From NCBI GenBank assembly GCA_024639455.1, contig JAHEIH010000009.1:1-64000 (forward strand): a stretch of 64,000 nucleotides of DNA, written 5' to 3'. The notes under the pieces were generated by a model. That model ran no database searches and was not told the DNA's origin. It worked only from the letters and a program-made list of their open reading frames with translations. A program made the translations under genes and the position numbers. The DNA comes from Cellvibrionales bacterium (lineage in GTDB: Bacteria; Pseudomonadota; Gammaproteobacteria; Pseudomonadales; JAHEIH01). Of the stretch, positions 8,626-19,880 are shown piece after piece. Numbering within the stretch: the first letter of the stretch is position 1; each line of letters begins with the position of its first letter.

Positions 8626-9711
8626 ATGAAAGCATCAATATTGAGTAAATTAGAATCACTGAGCGAGCGCTATGAAGAATTGGCGGCGTTGCTAAGCGAT
8701 CCAGACATTATTAGTAACCAAGATAAGTTCCGCGCCTTTTCTAAGGAGTATGCCGAGCTCGAGCCAGTCGCCCAGTGCTTCAATCGCTACATCACTGTGT
8801 TGGGAGATATCGATGAAGCTAGGTTGCTGTGCGAAGAGGATGATCCAGAGATGCGCGCCATGGGACAAGACGAATTGAAGTCGGCCCAAGCGCAAAAAGA
8901 GTCTTTGGAAGACGAGTTGCAGGTGTTGATGTTACCCAAGGATCCCGACGACGATAACAATGCCTTTTTGGAAATTCGCGCCGGTACCGGTGGTGATGAA
9001 GCAGCTATTTTTTCGGGCGATTTGTTTCGTATGTACTCTCGATTTGCCGAGAGTCAGGGCTGGCGTGTAGAGGTTGTCAGCGAGCGCGAGGGGGAGCACG
9101 GCGGCTACAAGGAAATTATTTCGCGTATCATCGGCAGCAATGTGTATGGACGTTTGAAATTTGAGTCTGGCGCGCACCGCGTGCAACGCGTACCAGAAAC
9201 TGAGTCACAGGGCCGTGTGCACACGTCAGCTTGTACCGTGGCCGTCATGCCCGAGCCTGAAGAGGCCGACGAAATCGAGATCAACAAAGCCGACCTTCGG
9301 GTGGATACCTTCCGCGCTTCAGGGGCCGGTGGTCAGCACGTCAACAAGACTGATTCGGCGATACGTCTTACCCACATCCCCACCGGGTTGGTGGTGGAGT
9401 GTCAGGACGAGCGTTCACAGCACAAGAACCGCGCCAAGGCGATGGCGCTGTTGAAGGCCCGTCTCGATCGCGCGGCGCGCGAGAAAATTGCCAGTGAACA
9501 GGCCAGTACCCGCCGTGATTTGGTGGGTAGTGGTGATCGTTCGGATAAGATTCGCACCTACAACTACCCACAGAGTCGCATCACTGATCACCGCATTAAC
9601 CTAACTTTATACAAGTTGAACGAGGTTATGGCAGGCGATTTGGATTCGGTCATTGGTCCCTTGATTCAAGAGCACCAGGCTGATTTATTGTCGGCAATGT
9701 CTGAAGGCTAG
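8626..9711 (+). CDS. prfA: peptide chain release factor 1
   Basis: RF1 (361 residues) terminates translation at UAA and UAG. The codon-reading PxT motif is Pro190-Glu191-Thr192, and GAGGQHVN contains the peptidyl-transferase-centre GGQ (Gln237). The gene starts 3 bases after hemA and overlaps prmC by one base, so the factor and its methylase are co-expressed. Confidence 0.97.
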   Translation: MKASILSKLESLSERYEELAALLSDPDIISNQDKFRAFSKEYAELEPVAQCFNRYITVLGDIDEARLLCEEDDPEMRAMGQDELKSAQAQKESLEDELQVLMLPKDPDDDNNAFLEIRAGTGGDEAAIFSGDLFRMYSRFAESQGWRVEVVSEREGEHGGYKEIISRIIGSNVYGRLKFESGAHRVQRVPETESQGRVHTSACTVAVMPEPEEADEIEINKADLRVDTFRASGAGGQHVNKTDSAIRLTHIPTGLVVECQDERSQHKNRAKAMALLKARLDRAAREKIASEQASTRRDLVGSGDRSDKIRTYNYPQSRITDHRINLTLYKLNEVMAGDLDSVIGPLIQEHQADLLSAMSEG

Positions 9712-10538
9712 TGGCCAGTATTTCAGACACCATCGCCGCGGCGGCGGCGCGTATTTCTAGTGATAGCGCTCGGCTTGATGCCGAGTTGTTGTTGGCGCGC
9801 GTGCTTGATGTCGAGCGCAGCTATTTCTTCACTTGGCCGGATAGACAGCTCAGTCCAGAACACATTGAAGCCTTTGACACCTTGTTGGCACGCCGAATCA
9901 ACGGTGAGCCTGTGGCACACATTCTCGGGCAGCGCGGTTTTTGGACCCTGCAATTAGCGGTTGATCCCTCCACGTTGATTCCCCGCCCTGATACCGAAAC
10001 TTTGGTGGCTACCGCCCTCGACCGGCTACCGAATGAGCCGCTCGACGTTATCGATGTGGGCACGGGTACGGGGGCGATTGGGCTGGCTCTGAAGAGTGAA
10101 CGCCCCGATTGGCGGGTCTATGTGGCGGATGTCAGTCTTTCGGCCTGTCAATTGGCGCAGCGCAATGCGGCTGATAATCAAATGGATGTCGCTTTGTTCT
10201 GCGGCGATTGGTTAGAGGCCGTGGCCGATGCGAGTATGGACGTGGTGGTGAGTAACCCGCCTTATATCGATGCTGAAGACCCTCATCTGGACGAAGGCGA
10301 TGTTCGCTTTGAACCGCGCTCAGCGCTGGTCGCAAAGGCACGAGGCCAAGCAGATTTGCGCCGTATTGCCGAGCAGTCTAGGCGGGTGTTGCGCAGCGGT
10401 GGTTGGTTGCTGATGGAGCACGGCTATGATCAACATCGCTCGGTACAGTCAATGCTCATTAGGCTAGGCTACCATCGGGTAGAAAGCGTGCGTGACTTAG
10501 GTGGTCATTGGCGAATGACGCTGGGGGCGTGGAGGTAG
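9711..10538 (+). CDS. prmC: release factor glutamine methyltransferase PrmC
   Basis: PrmC (275 residues) N5-methylates the GGQ glutamine of RF1 and RF2 with S-adenosylmethionine. The SAM-binding glycine loop is GTGTGAIG (117-124) and the catalytic NPPY is at 182-185, binding the substrate glutamine amide. The N-terminal helical domain that contacts the release factor is present. The start is GTG at 9711, inside the prfA stop codon. Confidence 0.95.
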   Translation: MASISDTIAAAAARISSDSARLDAELLLARVLDVERSYFFTWPDRQLSPEHIEAFDTLLARRINGEPVAHILGQRGFWTLQLAVDPSTLIPRPDTETLVATALDRLPNEPLDVIDVGTGTGAIGLALKSERPDWRVYVADVSLSACQLAQRNAADNQMDVALFCGDWLEAVADASMDVVVSNPPYIDAEDPHLDEGDVRFEPRSALVAKARGQADLRRIAEQSRRVLRSGGWLLMEHGYDQHRSVQSMLIRLGYHRVESVRDLGGHWRMTLGAWR

Positions 10539-10539
10539 T

Positions 10540-11277
10540 ATGAACGATGATCAATTACTACGTTACTCTCGACAAATCATGTTGCCGGGGGTTGATCTCG
10601 ATGGTCAATTGGCACTGGCTGATGCGCGAGTCACTATTGTCGGTGCCGGCGGTCTTGGGAATCCAGTTGGGCTGTATTTGGCCGCCGCTGGCGTAGGGCA
10701 TCTTACGCTTGTCGATGACGATACTGTTGAGCTCAGCAACATCGCTCGACAGATTGCCTATACCGACCAGGATGTTGGTGCCAGCAAGGCGGTGGTGTTA
10801 GCGCGTGAAATGCGCCGGCGTAACCCCCATGTAACGGTGGCCGTACACTCGCGGCGGTTAACGTCTGAAAATGCGGCTGATGTGCTAGCCGGTAGTCAGG
10901 TGGTAGTGGATTGCAGCGACAATTACGCCGCACGCTTTGCCATAAATGATGCCTGTATAGCGCTGGCTATCCCGTCGGTATTCGCGGCGGCAACCGCCTG
11001 GCAGGGACAGATCTTTGTGGCCAACCCCGCCTCGGCTGAGCACCCGTGCTACGAATGTTTTAACCCCTCGCGCGATGAGCTGGATGCGAGTTGCTCCCGC
11101 AACGGCATTCTTGGTCCGCTCGTGGGCGTGATCGCCAGTCAGCAGGCGGTAGAGGTTCTACGTTTACTATTGGGGTTGCCGACGGCAGCTGTGTTGCAGT
11201 TGTATGATGCCCGCGACAGCCAGTGGCATCGTATTGCTATGGCGCCTCGTGCGGCCTGTCCTTGTCGAGGTAAGTAA
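10540..11277 (+). CDS. moeB: HesA/MoeB/ThiF-family adenylyltransferase
   Basis: The 245-residue protein has the E1-like ATP-binding loop GAGGLGNPVGLYLAAAG (about 36-52), the ERQ-like NIARQ segment, a zinc site made of CYEC and CPC near the C-terminus, and SRNGILGPLVGVIASQQA. Such enzymes adenylate the C-terminal Gly of MoaD- or ThiS-type carriers. It starts one base after prmC. No molybdopterin or thiamine genes are nearby, so MoeB versus ThiF cannot be decided; the symbol follows the usual annotation of the prmC neighbour. Confidence 0.8.
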   Translation: MNDDQLLRYSRQIMLPGVDLDGQLALADARVTIVGAGGLGNPVGLYLAAAGVGHLTLVDDDTVELSNIARQIAYTDQDVGASKAVVLAREMRRRNPHVTVAVHSRRLTSENAADVLAGSQVVVDCSDNYAARFAINDACIALAIPSVFAAATAWQGQIFVANPASAEHPCYECFNPSRDELDASCSRNGILGPLVGVIASQQAVEVLRLLLGLPTAAVLQLYDARDSQWHRIAMAPRAACPCRGK

Positions 11278-11335
11278 TCGCTATCGAGCAGGGATGAGTG
11301 GTGGTAGACTAGCCGCCGACTAAGAGACGGAATAT

Positions 11336-12688
11336 ATGTTAAAGAAATTATTTGGAAAATCATCGGCACCACAAGCCGTCGAGTCAGCCGCCAAACCAGA
11401 GGCTGAGAAATCTACAACCAAACAAGGTGTCGAGAAAAAAGACCCTAAGCCGCGCAAGCCACGCGAAAAAAAGCCCGCCAAGCAAGAGAAGCCATGGTCG
11501 CTGGACGACTACATGGTGGCCCCCCAAGAGGGTAAAACTCGCTTCCACGATTTGAATTTGCCCATGTCTTTAATGCGGGGCATCGCAGAATTGGGTTATG
11601 AATACTGCTCACCCATCCAGGCGCAAACCTTGCCCTATACCCTCGATGGCTACGACGCCATCGGTAAAGCGCAAACCGGTACCGGTAAGACAGCGGCTTT
11701 TTTGATTACTGTTATCACCGACTTGCTTAATAAGCCAATTGATGGCGCTCGTTACATCGGTGAGCCGCGAGCATTGGTGATTGCGCCAACGCGAGAACTG
11801 GTGCAGCAAATCGCGGATGACGCAAAAAACCTTTGTAAGTACACCGGTCTGCATGTGGTGAGCTTGATTGGTGGTGTCGATTACGACCGTCAAATGAAGC
11901 AATTAGAAACCCAAGCAGTGGATATTGTAGTGGCGACCCCGGGGCGTTTGATGGACTTCAAAGAACGCTCGCAAATCTACCTCGATCAAGTGGAGATCAT
12001 GGTGATCGACGAGGCGGATCGCATGTTGGATATGGGTTTTATTCCCCAGGTGAAACGCATCATTAGTCATACGCCGAAGAAGTCACAGCGCCAGACTCTG
12101 TTGTTTAGTGCGACCTTTACTCCAGATATTTTGAATCTGTCGGAGCGTTGGACGCACGAGCCGATTCGTGTGGAGATCGAACCCGAGCGCGTGGCGGCTG
12201 ATACCGTAGAACAGATTGTGTATATCGTCAGCGCCGATGAAAAGTTTGGCTTGCTGAAGAAGTGCCTTAGTGGCGACAAGGTTGAATCGGTGATTATCTT
12301 TGCCAACCGGCGCGACACCACACGCAAGTTGCACGAACGTTTGCAAAAAGCGGGATTCAAAGCGGGTATTCTTTCTGGCGATATTCCACAGAACAAGCGC
12401 AGTCGCACGTTGGAAGATTTTAAGTCAGGGAAGTTGAAGGTATTGGTGGCCACCGACGTCGCCGGTCGCGGTATTCACATCGACGGCATTAGCCACGTGG
12501 TGAACTATACCCTACCCGAGGACCCAGAGGACTACGTACACCGCATAGGACGTACTGGTCGCGCGGGGGCAGAAGGGGTGTCAATAAGCTTTGCCTGTGA
12601 AGACGACGCCTTTATGTTGCCCAGCATTGAAGAGTTGCTGGGTCGTAAACTTAACGCTGTATTACCGCCTGAGGAGATGATGGGCTAA
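11336..12688 (+). CDS. rhlB: DEAD-box ATP-dependent RNA helicase, RhlB-like
   Basis: This 450-residue helicase has a Lys/Pro-rich basic N-terminal extension (residues 1-60), a Q motif before [14 protein letters not shown] (motif I), [18 protein letters not shown] (DEAD box), FSATF (motif III) and the C-terminal [14 protein letters not shown] and [10 protein letters not shown] motifs. The sequence is of the Pseudomonas RhlB type; RhlB unwinds structured RNA for the degradosome. Its last 38 bases overlap convergent cysZ. Confidence 0.87.
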   Translation: MLKKLFGKSSAPQAVESAAKPEAEKSTTKQGVEKKDPKPRKPREKKPAKQEKPWSLDDYMVAPQEGKTRFHDLNLPMSLMRGIAELGYEYCSPIQAQTLPYTLDGYDAIGKAQTGTGKTAAFLITVITDLLNKPIDGARYIGEPRALVIAPTRELVQQIADDAKNLCKYTGLHVVSLIGGVDYDRQMKQLETQAVDIVVATPGRLMDFKERSQIYLDQVEIMVIDEADRMLDMGFIPQVKRIISHTPKKSQRQTLLFSATFTPDILNLSERWTHEPIRVEIEPERVAADTVEQIVYIVSADEKFGLLKKCLSGDKVESVIIFANRRDTTRKLHERLQKAGFKAGILSGDIPQNKRSRTLEDFKSGKLKVLVATDVAGRGIHIDGISHVVNYTLPEDPEDYVHRIGRTGRAGAEGVSISFACEDDAFMLPSIEELLGRKLNAVLPPEEMMG

Positions 12689-13421
12689 CCTCGTCGAGGT
12701 TATTCTCGGACCACATCAGGCTTCCCCCGATCACAGCCGCTGGCATTACCAATAGGTTGGCCAGCGGAATCACGCTAACCGCGGCAACCGTCGCGCCAAA
12801 ACCTAAATACGCCCAGCGATATTTTTTTAGGCCGCGCTTCATCGCCGCGAAGCTTTGCTGGTGATTGTCGGCGCAAAAGTCGCAGTACTGCACCGCCATT
12901 GACCAAGCACCAAAAATGAACCAAAGCGCCGGTGTGACAAGGTTAATCACGGGTATAAAGGTCAGAATCAATAGACCGATGATGATGGGAAGAAAGTACA
13001 TCCATTTCACCACCTCTCGACCCAGTGCACGGGGCACTAGCATGAGCCAATCCACCAAGCGGGTGGGTGAGGGCACCTCTTTGTTGAGTATGACGTTTTC
13101 TGTTTTTTCCGATAACAGGCCATTGAAAGGCGAGGCGATCAGGTTGGCGACGATGGTGAAGGAGTAAGCCATGATCACTAAAAGCATGAGGATAAACATT
13201 GGCCAGAGCAGCCAAGTAACGAAGTCGAGCCAATCGGGTAGGTAGTCGAGCAGCTGCTGGTTCCATTCGTTAAGTTTGCCGTAGGCCCAGACCATGGCGA
13301 CACCGTATATAAGAATATTGATGGCGACCGGGATCATGATAAAGGGGCGGAGGGGCTTCAGACGGAGACCTTGCAGGCCGCGTTTGAAATAGTAGAGGCC
13401 TGTCATTGGCGTGTTTTTCAT
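12651..13421 (-). CDS. cysZ: sulfate transporter CysZ
   Basis: CysZ (256 residues) is an inner-membrane protein that brings sulfate in for cysteine synthesis. The N-terminus [21 protein letters not shown] matches the family, and four to six hydrophobic segments are visible. An in-frame ATG a few codons in (MTGLYYF) is an alternative start. Its 3' end overlaps rhlB by 38 bases in the opposite direction. The assignment rests on sequence character without a search. Confidence 0.88.
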   Translation of the reverse strand: MKNTPMTGLYYFKRGLQGLRLKPLRPFIMIPVAINILIYGVAMVWAYGKLNEWNQQLLDYLPDWLDFVTWLLWPMFILMLLVIMAYSFTIVANLIASPFNGLLSEKTENVILNKEVPSPTRLVDWLMLVPRALGREVVKWMYFLPIIIGLLILTFIPVINLVTPALWFIFGAWSMAVQYCDFCADNHQQSFAAMKRGLKKYRWAYLGFGATVAAVSVIPLANLLVMPAAVIGGSLMWSENNLDEVSPSSPQAVIQR

Positions 13422-13506
13422 GGTGTGACGTGTCCTTGCGCGTGCATCGTTTTAGCGACCCGGGTATCATCGCACTAGCCGCAGGTATTGGCAAACAGGT
13501 AGGAAG

Positions 13507-14139
13507 ATGGCTGACGATTTTGACTTATTTATGAGTGAGATGGGGGGTGTAACCCCGCTTAAACAGGGTGACAAAGCTGATGTTGGTAGGCCTGTCGATA
13601 GCGATGTGGCTGCTGCCGAGCGACGTCGCCTCGCCACCGCTGAAAAACAACAAGATCGCAATTTTCTTAGCGAAGATTACGTTGAAATGCTGGATGCCTT
13701 TTACATTATGGACTTTAAGCGTGATGGTGTGCAAAACGGTGTGTATCGCAAGTTGAAGTTGGGTAAATACCCCGTTGAACAGCGTATTGACTTGCACCGC
13801 ATGACCGTTAAACGCGCCAGACAAGTGGTGTTTGAATTTGTCGAGCAATGCGTAGCTAATGATGTACGTAATATCTTGATCGTTCACGGCAAAGGGCTCA
13901 ACCAGCGCATGCAAGAAGCCGCCGCGCCTTCGGCTGATGACAAGGCGATCTTAAAAAGTTATCTCAACAAATGGCTGCGTGAACTACCTCAAGTGATGGC
14001 ATTCCACAGCGCTCAACAGGCCCACGGCGGTGCCGGTGCTGTGTATGTGTTGCTGCGTAAAAGTGAGCGCAAGAAAGAGGAAAATCGCCGCCGTTTCATC
14101 GCCGGTCGTGACAAATATGGCCCAGACATCAAGCTTTAG
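13507..14139 (+). CDS. smrA: Smr-domain protein, SmrA-like
   Basis: The 210-residue protein has an N-terminal charged region and a C-terminal Smr domain (about residues 90-180) with the hallmark DLHRMTVKRAR and VHGKG motifs. Smr domains are nucleases that act on branched DNA or, in E. coli SmrB, on mRNA at collided ribosomes. Here the small stand-alone form resembles SmrA, often called a DNA endonuclease; the actual substrate is not settled. It is preceded by AGGAAG and overlaps the next gene, convergently, by 11 bases. Confidence 0.85.
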   Translation: MADDFDLFMSEMGGVTPLKQGDKADVGRPVDSDVAAAERRRLATAEKQQDRNFLSEDYVEMLDAFYIMDFKRDGVQNGVYRKLKLGKYPVEQRIDLHRMTVKRARQVVFEFVEQCVANDVRNILIVHGKGLNQRMQEAAAPSADDKAILKSYLNKWLRELPQVMAFHSAQQAHGGAGAVYVLLRKSERKKEENRRRFIAGRDKYGPDIKL

Positions 14140-15352
14140 TATTTTTGCGGTAGTGTTTGGCGCGACGTAATAAAATCAGTTGTTGCAACAAAAATGCCCA
14201 CCACGGTGCTACCGTGGGTCGGCTTTCTAAACCCCGCCCGATACGTCTTAATTGGTATTTCACAATGGCCATATTGGCTAGAGCCGCTAGGGTCTTGTTT
14301 TTCCAATGAACGTCTGGGAATTGTGGGCAGGTGTTGTCCCCTTGTCTCCAGCGCTGTGGTAGGTCTGGGCAAATGGCCATGGCGCTGGCGATACCCGCCA
14401 TAGCAATACCGTGCTGTATTACGCGCTCAGCGACAGCCTTACTGCGAATACCGCCGGTCACCATGAGTGGCATGTTGGCCGTTGTAGCGATGTCCTTGGC
14501 AAAACTCAAAAAATAGGCCTCACGCTCAAGGGTACTTCCATCGCGTGCATCGCCCTGCATTGCGGGAGCTTCGTAGCTGCCGCCGGACAGCTCAACTAGA
14601 TCAACGCGTTCATCATTGAGCATGGCGATTACGTCACTGGCATCGCGTTGGCTAAATCCACCGCGTTGAAAGTCTGCTGAATTAATCTTAACCGCGATAG
14701 CAAAGTGAGGGCTCACAACACCAGCAACGGCTCGGACCACTTCGATGAGCAGGCGCGCGCGATTTTGTAGGCAACCGCCCCACTGATCCTCGCGTTGGTT
14801 GCTGATGGGCGATAGGAATTGACTGATTAAGTAACCGTGGGCAGCGTGGATCTCTACACCGTCAAAACCGGCTTTTTCGGCCAGTGTAGCGGTATTGGCA
14901 AAACGTTGGATAATGTCTTGAATATCCGCGTCACTCATCACTTTGATGGGCGCAAAATTCTTGCTTAGTTTGCCTAGATTGAGCGGTACGTTGGACGGTG
15001 CGAGGGCAACTTGGCCCAGGTTGGCCGGCATCTGGCGACCGGGGTGGTTGATTTGCATCCACACCTTGGCGTCGCCATGTTGGGCTTGCTTGGCCCAGCG
15101 GGTGAACTTGTGGAGCGCTTTGTCGTTTTCTAAGACTACCCCGCCCGGGCTGGTCATGCCGGCGTGATGAATCATCACGTTGCCGGTGATGATGAGGCCG
15201 CTGCCGCCACGCGCCCACGTCCGATAAAGTGTCAATAGTGCCTCTGAGGGCGTGTTATCTGGCGCGGCCATGTTTTCTTCCATGGCCGCTTTTGCGATGC
15301 GGTTTGGTATCACCTGACCGCAGGCGAGGCTAAGGGGCTCGAACAGCGACAT
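14129..15352 (-). CDS. old-yellow-enzyme family NADH:flavin oxidoreductase
   Basis: The 407-residue protein has a TIM-barrel old-yellow-enzyme core: NRIAKAAMEEN near the N-terminus, MQINHPGRQ, GFDGVEIHAAHGYLISQFLSP with the substrate-binding histidine pair, and LMVTGGIRS for FMN phosphate. A basic C-terminal extension of about 60 residues follows. No iron-sulfur cysteine cluster as in 2,4-dienoyl-CoA reductase is seen. It begins 7 bases after gatB, so it is probably co-transcribed with gatCAB, an unexpected pairing. The substrate is unknown. Confidence 0.82.
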   Translation of the reverse strand: MSLFEPLSLACGQVIPNRIAKAAMEENMAAPDNTPSEALLTLYRTWARGGSGLIITGNVMIHHAGMTSPGGVVLENDKALHKFTRWAKQAQHGDAKVWMQINHPGRQMPANLGQVALAPSNVPLNLGKLSKNFAPIKVMSDADIQDIIQRFANTATLAEKAGFDGVEIHAAHGYLISQFLSPISNQREDQWGGCLQNRARLLIEVVRAVAGVVSPHFAIAVKINSADFQRGGFSQRDASDVIAMLNDERVDLVELSGGSYEAPAMQGDARDGSTLEREAYFLSFAKDIATTANMPLMVTGGIRSKAVAERVIQHGIAMAGIASAMAICPDLPQRWRQGDNTCPQFPDVHWKNKTLAALANMAIVKYQLRRIGRGLESRPTVAPWWAFLLQQLILLRRAKHYRKNTKA

Positions 15353-15359
15353 ATTCTCT

Positions 15360-16808
15360 CTATTTAGCGAGCGCGTTGAGTTTTTGCGCCAGAATCTTGT
15401 TCACCATGCCGGGGTTGGCTTGCCCCTTGGTGGCTTGCATAATTGGCCCCATAAAGGCGCCCATCATTTTCTTGCGCTTGCTCTCTTCGGCCGCGAGATA
15501 ATTCGCCACCTCTTGCGGTTTGCTGGCCAGCACTTCGTCGACGATCTGCTCGAGTGCGCCGGTATCCGATACCTGCTTCATGCCGTGTTTTTCGATGATC
15601 TCATCGGCGCTGCCGCCATCGCTCCACATCAGTTCAAACACTTTCTTCGCCTGCTTGTTTGAGATGGTGTCGTCGGCAATGCGCGCTACCAATCCCGCCA
15701 GTTGCTCTGGGGTCACCGGACAGGTGTTAATGCTCATGTCGCTGGTGTTCAAACTGGCCGAGATGTCGCCCATGATCCAGTTGGCGCACAGCTTAGCTTG
15801 GCCGTTGTTGGCAGCGGCTTCAAAGTAGGCTGACAACTGTCGGTCGGCGGCGAGGATGCCGGCGTCGTAGTCGGACAACTGGTAGTCGCTGACAAAGCGC
15901 GCAGCGCGTTGGTCGGGAAGTTCGGGGATGTTTTGGCGTACGCGCTCAACATAACCTTCGTCGAGGATCACGGGTAGGAGATCCGGGCAGGGGAAGTAGC
16001 GGTAGTCGTTAGCTTCTTCCTTGCTTCGCATGGCGCGAGCTTTCTTGGTATCACCGTTGTAGAGACGGGTCTCTTGGTTGATCTTGCCGCCGTCTTCGAG
16101 CACGTCGATCTGGCGTTCCACCTCGAGTTTGATAGCCTCTTCCATAAAGCGGAACGAGTTAAGGTTTTTGGTTTCGGTGCGCGTGCCGAGCGGTTCGCCG
16201 GGGCGGCGCACAGAGATGTTGACGTCAAAACGCATCGAGCCCTGTGCCATTTCGCCGTCGCAAATACCTAGTGAGGTCACGATCGCGTGTAGTTGTTTGG
16301 CAAAGGCGACAGCCTCTTCGGCGTTGCTCATATCGGGTTCAGATACGATTTCGATCAGCGGTGTGCCGGCGCGATTTAGGTCGATACCAGACATGCCGTG
16401 GAAATCTTCGTGCAACGATTTGCCAGCGTCTTCTTCTAGGTGGGCGTGGTGGATGCGCACGCGCTTGGTGCGACCCTCGCTCAGGTTGAGATCGACGTAG
16501 CCCGCACCGACGATGGGTTGCTCAAGTTGGGTGGTTTGATAGCCCTTGGGGAGATCGGGGTAAAAGTAGTTTTTGCGCTCGAAGTGCGAGGTCGTGCCGA
16601 TCTCGGCATTAACCGCTAGGCCAAACATCACGGCGTATTCAAACGCCTTGGCGTTGGGTACGGGCAGTGTGCCAGGTAGGGCTAGATCGACGGCACTGGC
16701 CTGGGTATTGGGCTCGGCACCGAAGGCGGTGCTGCTGCCAGAAAAAATCTTAGATTGGGTGGCCAGCTGAACGTGTACTTCAAGGCCGATGACGGTTTCC
16801 CAGCTCAT
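15360..16808 (-). CDS. gatB: aspartyl/glutamyl-tRNA amidotransferase subunit B
   Basis: GatB (482 residues from [15 protein letters not shown]) is the kinase/tRNA-binding subunit of the GatCAB amidotransferase that converts Glu-tRNA-Gln or Asp-tRNA-Asn. The ATG at 16808 has AAGGAG upstream, so I reject the 28-codon upstream extension. The [16 protein letters not shown] and LIEIVSEPD motifs are visible, and the C-terminal YqeY-like domain ends [13 protein letters not shown]. It starts 10 bases after gatA. Confidence 0.96.
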   Translation of the reverse strand: MSWETVIGLEVHVQLATQSKIFSGSSTAFGAEPNTQASAVDLALPGTLPVPNAKAFEYAVMFGLAVNAEIGTTSHFERKNYFYPDLPKGYQTTQLEQPIVGAGYVDLNLSEGRTKRVRIHHAHLEEDAGKSLHEDFHGMSGIDLNRAGTPLIEIVSEPDMSNAEEAVAFAKQLHAIVTSLGICDGEMAQGSMRFDVNISVRRPGEPLGTRTETKNLNSFRFMEEAIKLEVERQIDVLEDGGKINQETRLYNGDTKKARAMRSKEEANDYRYFPCPDLLPVILDEGYVERVRQNIPELPDQRAARFVSDYQLSDYDAGILAADRQLSAYFEAAANNGQAKLCANWIMGDISASLNTSDMSINTCPVTPEQLAGLVARIADDTISNKQAKKVFELMWSDGGSADEIIEKHGMKQVSDTGALEQIVDEVLASKPQEVANYLAAEESKRKKMMGAFMGPIMQATKGQANPGMVNKILAQKLNALAK

Positions 16809-16818
16809 GTGTCGCTCC

Positions 16819-18273
16819 TTATTCCAGGCCCGCAGGGGTGCGGGTGTGCCAGTCGGTGGCCCGTTGGTATTGGTGGGCCAGTTGCAGAACACCGGTTTCG
16901 TCGAAGTGACGTCCGATCAACTGCAAGCCAACGGGCAGTCCGTGGCTAGTGCCGCAGGGAATCGACATCGCTGGTAAGCCAGCGAGGCTAACAGGAATGG
17001 TATAGATGTCTTCCAGATACATGGCGACCGGGTCGCTCGTTTTTTCGCCGAGCTTGAACGCGGGCTGAGGGCAGGTCGGGCCAGCGATGAAGTCGACGTC
17101 GGCGAAGGCTTGCTGGAAGTCTTGGCTGATGAGGCGGCGTACTTGCTGAGCCTTGCGGAAGTATGCGTCGTAGTAACCTGCCGATAGCGCGTACGCGCCT
17201 ACCATGATGCGGCGTTTCACTTCGTCGCCAAACCCCTCTGCGCGGCTGCGCATGTAGAGGTCCATCAGGTCGGTGGGGTTATCGCAGCGGTGGCCGTAGC
17301 GAACGCCGTCAAAGCGTGACAGGTTAGCGGAGGCTTCGGCGGGGGCAATCACGTAATAGGCGGGTACTGCCAACTCGGTGTGTGGCAAGTCGATCTCGAT
17401 AAGTTCAGCCCCCATGGCGCGGTATTGTTCTAGCGCTGCTTGCACGGCGTTGCCGGTTTCTGTGTCGAGGCCAGCGCCGAAATACTGCTTGGGAATACCA
17501 ATGCGTTTGCCTTGCAGTGAATCGTTCAACGTGGCGCCAAAGTCGTCGATGGGTTGGCCGCTATTGGTGGAATCTTTTGCATCGTGGCTGGCCATGTCTT
17601 GCAACATAAGCGCGGCGTCTTCAGCGTTGCGGGCGATCACGCCGCCCTGATCGAGGCTGGAGGCAAAGGCGATCATGCCCCAGCGAGACACTCGGCCGTA
17701 GGTCGGCTTAATACCGCTCAGGCCACAAAGAGAGGCGGGTTGGCGGATTGAGCCGCCCGTGTCGGTGCCGCTGGCAATGGGGGCGAGTTGGGCGGCAACC
17801 GCCGCGGCGCTACCGCCGGACGAGCCACCGGCAACGCGCTCTTGATCCCAGGGGTTGCGAGGGGTGCCATAAAAGCTGGTTTCGTTGGAAGAGCCCATCG
17901 CGAACTCGTCCATATTGGTTTTTCCCAACATGACGGTGCCGGCGCGATCGAGGTTTTCGACCACGGTGGCGTCGTAGGGGGCGATGAAGTTATCCAGCAT
18001 TTTTGAGGCACAGGTGGTTTTCACGCCTTTGGTACAGAAAATATCTTTGTGCGCAATCGGAACGCCGGTGAGTGCGCCTGCATTACCCGCCGCAAGGCGC
18101 GCATCGGCGGCGGCGGCTTGGGCCAGTGCGCGCTCTGGGCAGACAGTGATATAGGCGCGAATGGAGTCGTCTTTCGCGGCGATGCGGTCGAGGTAGTGCT
18201 GGGTAATCTCGACACTTGAAAAGTGCTTCTCGCGCAGACCCTGCGCAATCTGGGCAACTGTCAGCTGATGCAT
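16819..18273 (-). CDS. gatA: aspartyl/glutamyl-tRNA amidotransferase subunit A
   Basis: GatA (484 residues) is the amidase-signature subunit that releases ammonia from glutamine. The catalytic Lys lies in GVPIAHKD, and the Ser-cisSer pair in [13 protein letters not shown] and [15 protein letters not shown]. Length is standard. The middle gene of gatC-gatA-gatB. Confidence 0.97.
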   Translation of the reverse strand: MHQLTVAQIAQGLREKHFSSVEITQHYLDRIAAKDDSIRAYITVCPERALAQAAAADARLAAGNAGALTGVPIAHKDIFCTKGVKTTCASKMLDNFIAPYDATVVENLDRAGTVMLGKTNMDEFAMGSSNETSFYGTPRNPWDQERVAGGSSGGSAAAVAAQLAPIASGTDTGGSIRQPASLCGLSGIKPTYGRVSRWGMIAFASSLDQGGVIARNAEDAALMLQDMASHDAKDSTNSGQPIDDFGATLNDSLQGKRIGIPKQYFGAGLDTETGNAVQAALEQYRAMGAELIEIDLPHTELAVPAYYVIAPAEASANLSRFDGVRYGHRCDNPTDLMDLYMRSRAEGFGDEVKRRIMVGAYALSAGYYDAYFRKAQQVRRLISQDFQQAFADVDFIAGPTCPQPAFKLGEKTSDPVAMYLEDIYTIPVSLAGLPAMSIPCGTSHGLPVGLQLIGRHFDETGVLQLAHQYQRATDWHTRTPAGLE

Positions 18274-18301
18274 GTCAGTGTATCTCCTTTTTGGCTAGGG
18301 G

Positions 18302-18589
18302 TTACTCGATAACTTTGGGCACTAGGTAAAGGCCCTGTTCCGCATTGGGGGCGACAGCTTGAAACGCCTCGCGTTGATTGAGTTCAGTGACTTCGTCGGC
18401 ACGCAAGCGCTGTACGGCGTCGAGGGGGTGTGACATGGGGGCGACACCGGTGGTATCGACTGCCTGTAATTGGTCTACCAAGTCGAGGATGCGAGTAATG
18501 CGGTCGGCGACATCGGCGCTGTCTTCTTCCGACACGGAAAGGCGTGCCAGACGAGACAGTTTGTCAATCTCGTGTTTATCAATGGCCAT
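18302..18589 (-). CDS. gatC: aspartyl/glutamyl-tRNA amidotransferase subunit C
   Basis: GatC (95 residues) is the small linker that holds GatA and GatB together. It begins MAIDKHEIDKLSRLARLSVSEED, with GGAG six bases upstream of the ATG at 18589; the longer frame upstream is not supported. DLVDQLQAVDTTGVAPMSHPLD is the usual wrap-around segment. First gene of the leftward operon; divergent from mreB. Confidence 0.95.
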   Translation of the reverse strand: MAIDKHEIDKLSRLARLSVSEEDSADVADRITRILDLVDQLQAVDTTGVAPMSHPLDAVQRLRADEVTELNQREAFQAVAPNAEQGLYLVPKVIE

Positions 18590-18727
18590 GGGGGCTCCAA
18601 CGCTATTTGGCGGGCGCATGCCGCCACTTAAAAAGCGCAAATTTACCACATATCGCCTGCCCTAAACACAAAACACCAGGTTAACTGCAATTTTCTAGCA
18701 ATTTAATTGTCAAAAAGCACAAATTGC

Positions 18728-18749
18728 CGAACAAAATTTTTTTAGTTCG
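18728..18749. repeat. AT-rich palindrome between gatC and mreB
   Basis: CGAAC (18728-18732) and GTTCG (18745-18749) flank an A4T7A centre and could form a small hairpin or a symmetric protein site. It lies in the 232-base divergent gap, just before a TATAAA (18750-18755) that might be an mreB -10 element. No clear -35 at standard spacing was seen. Confidence 0.35.
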
Positions 18750-18812
18750 TATAAAATCAATCACATTAAAACAATGATTTTGCCTGCAGTGGTGGGCCTT
18801 GTTCAAGTTTAA

Positions 18813-19859
<1,047 letters not shown>

Positions 19860-19880
19860 GCGTTGCGGCGAGGCTAACGG

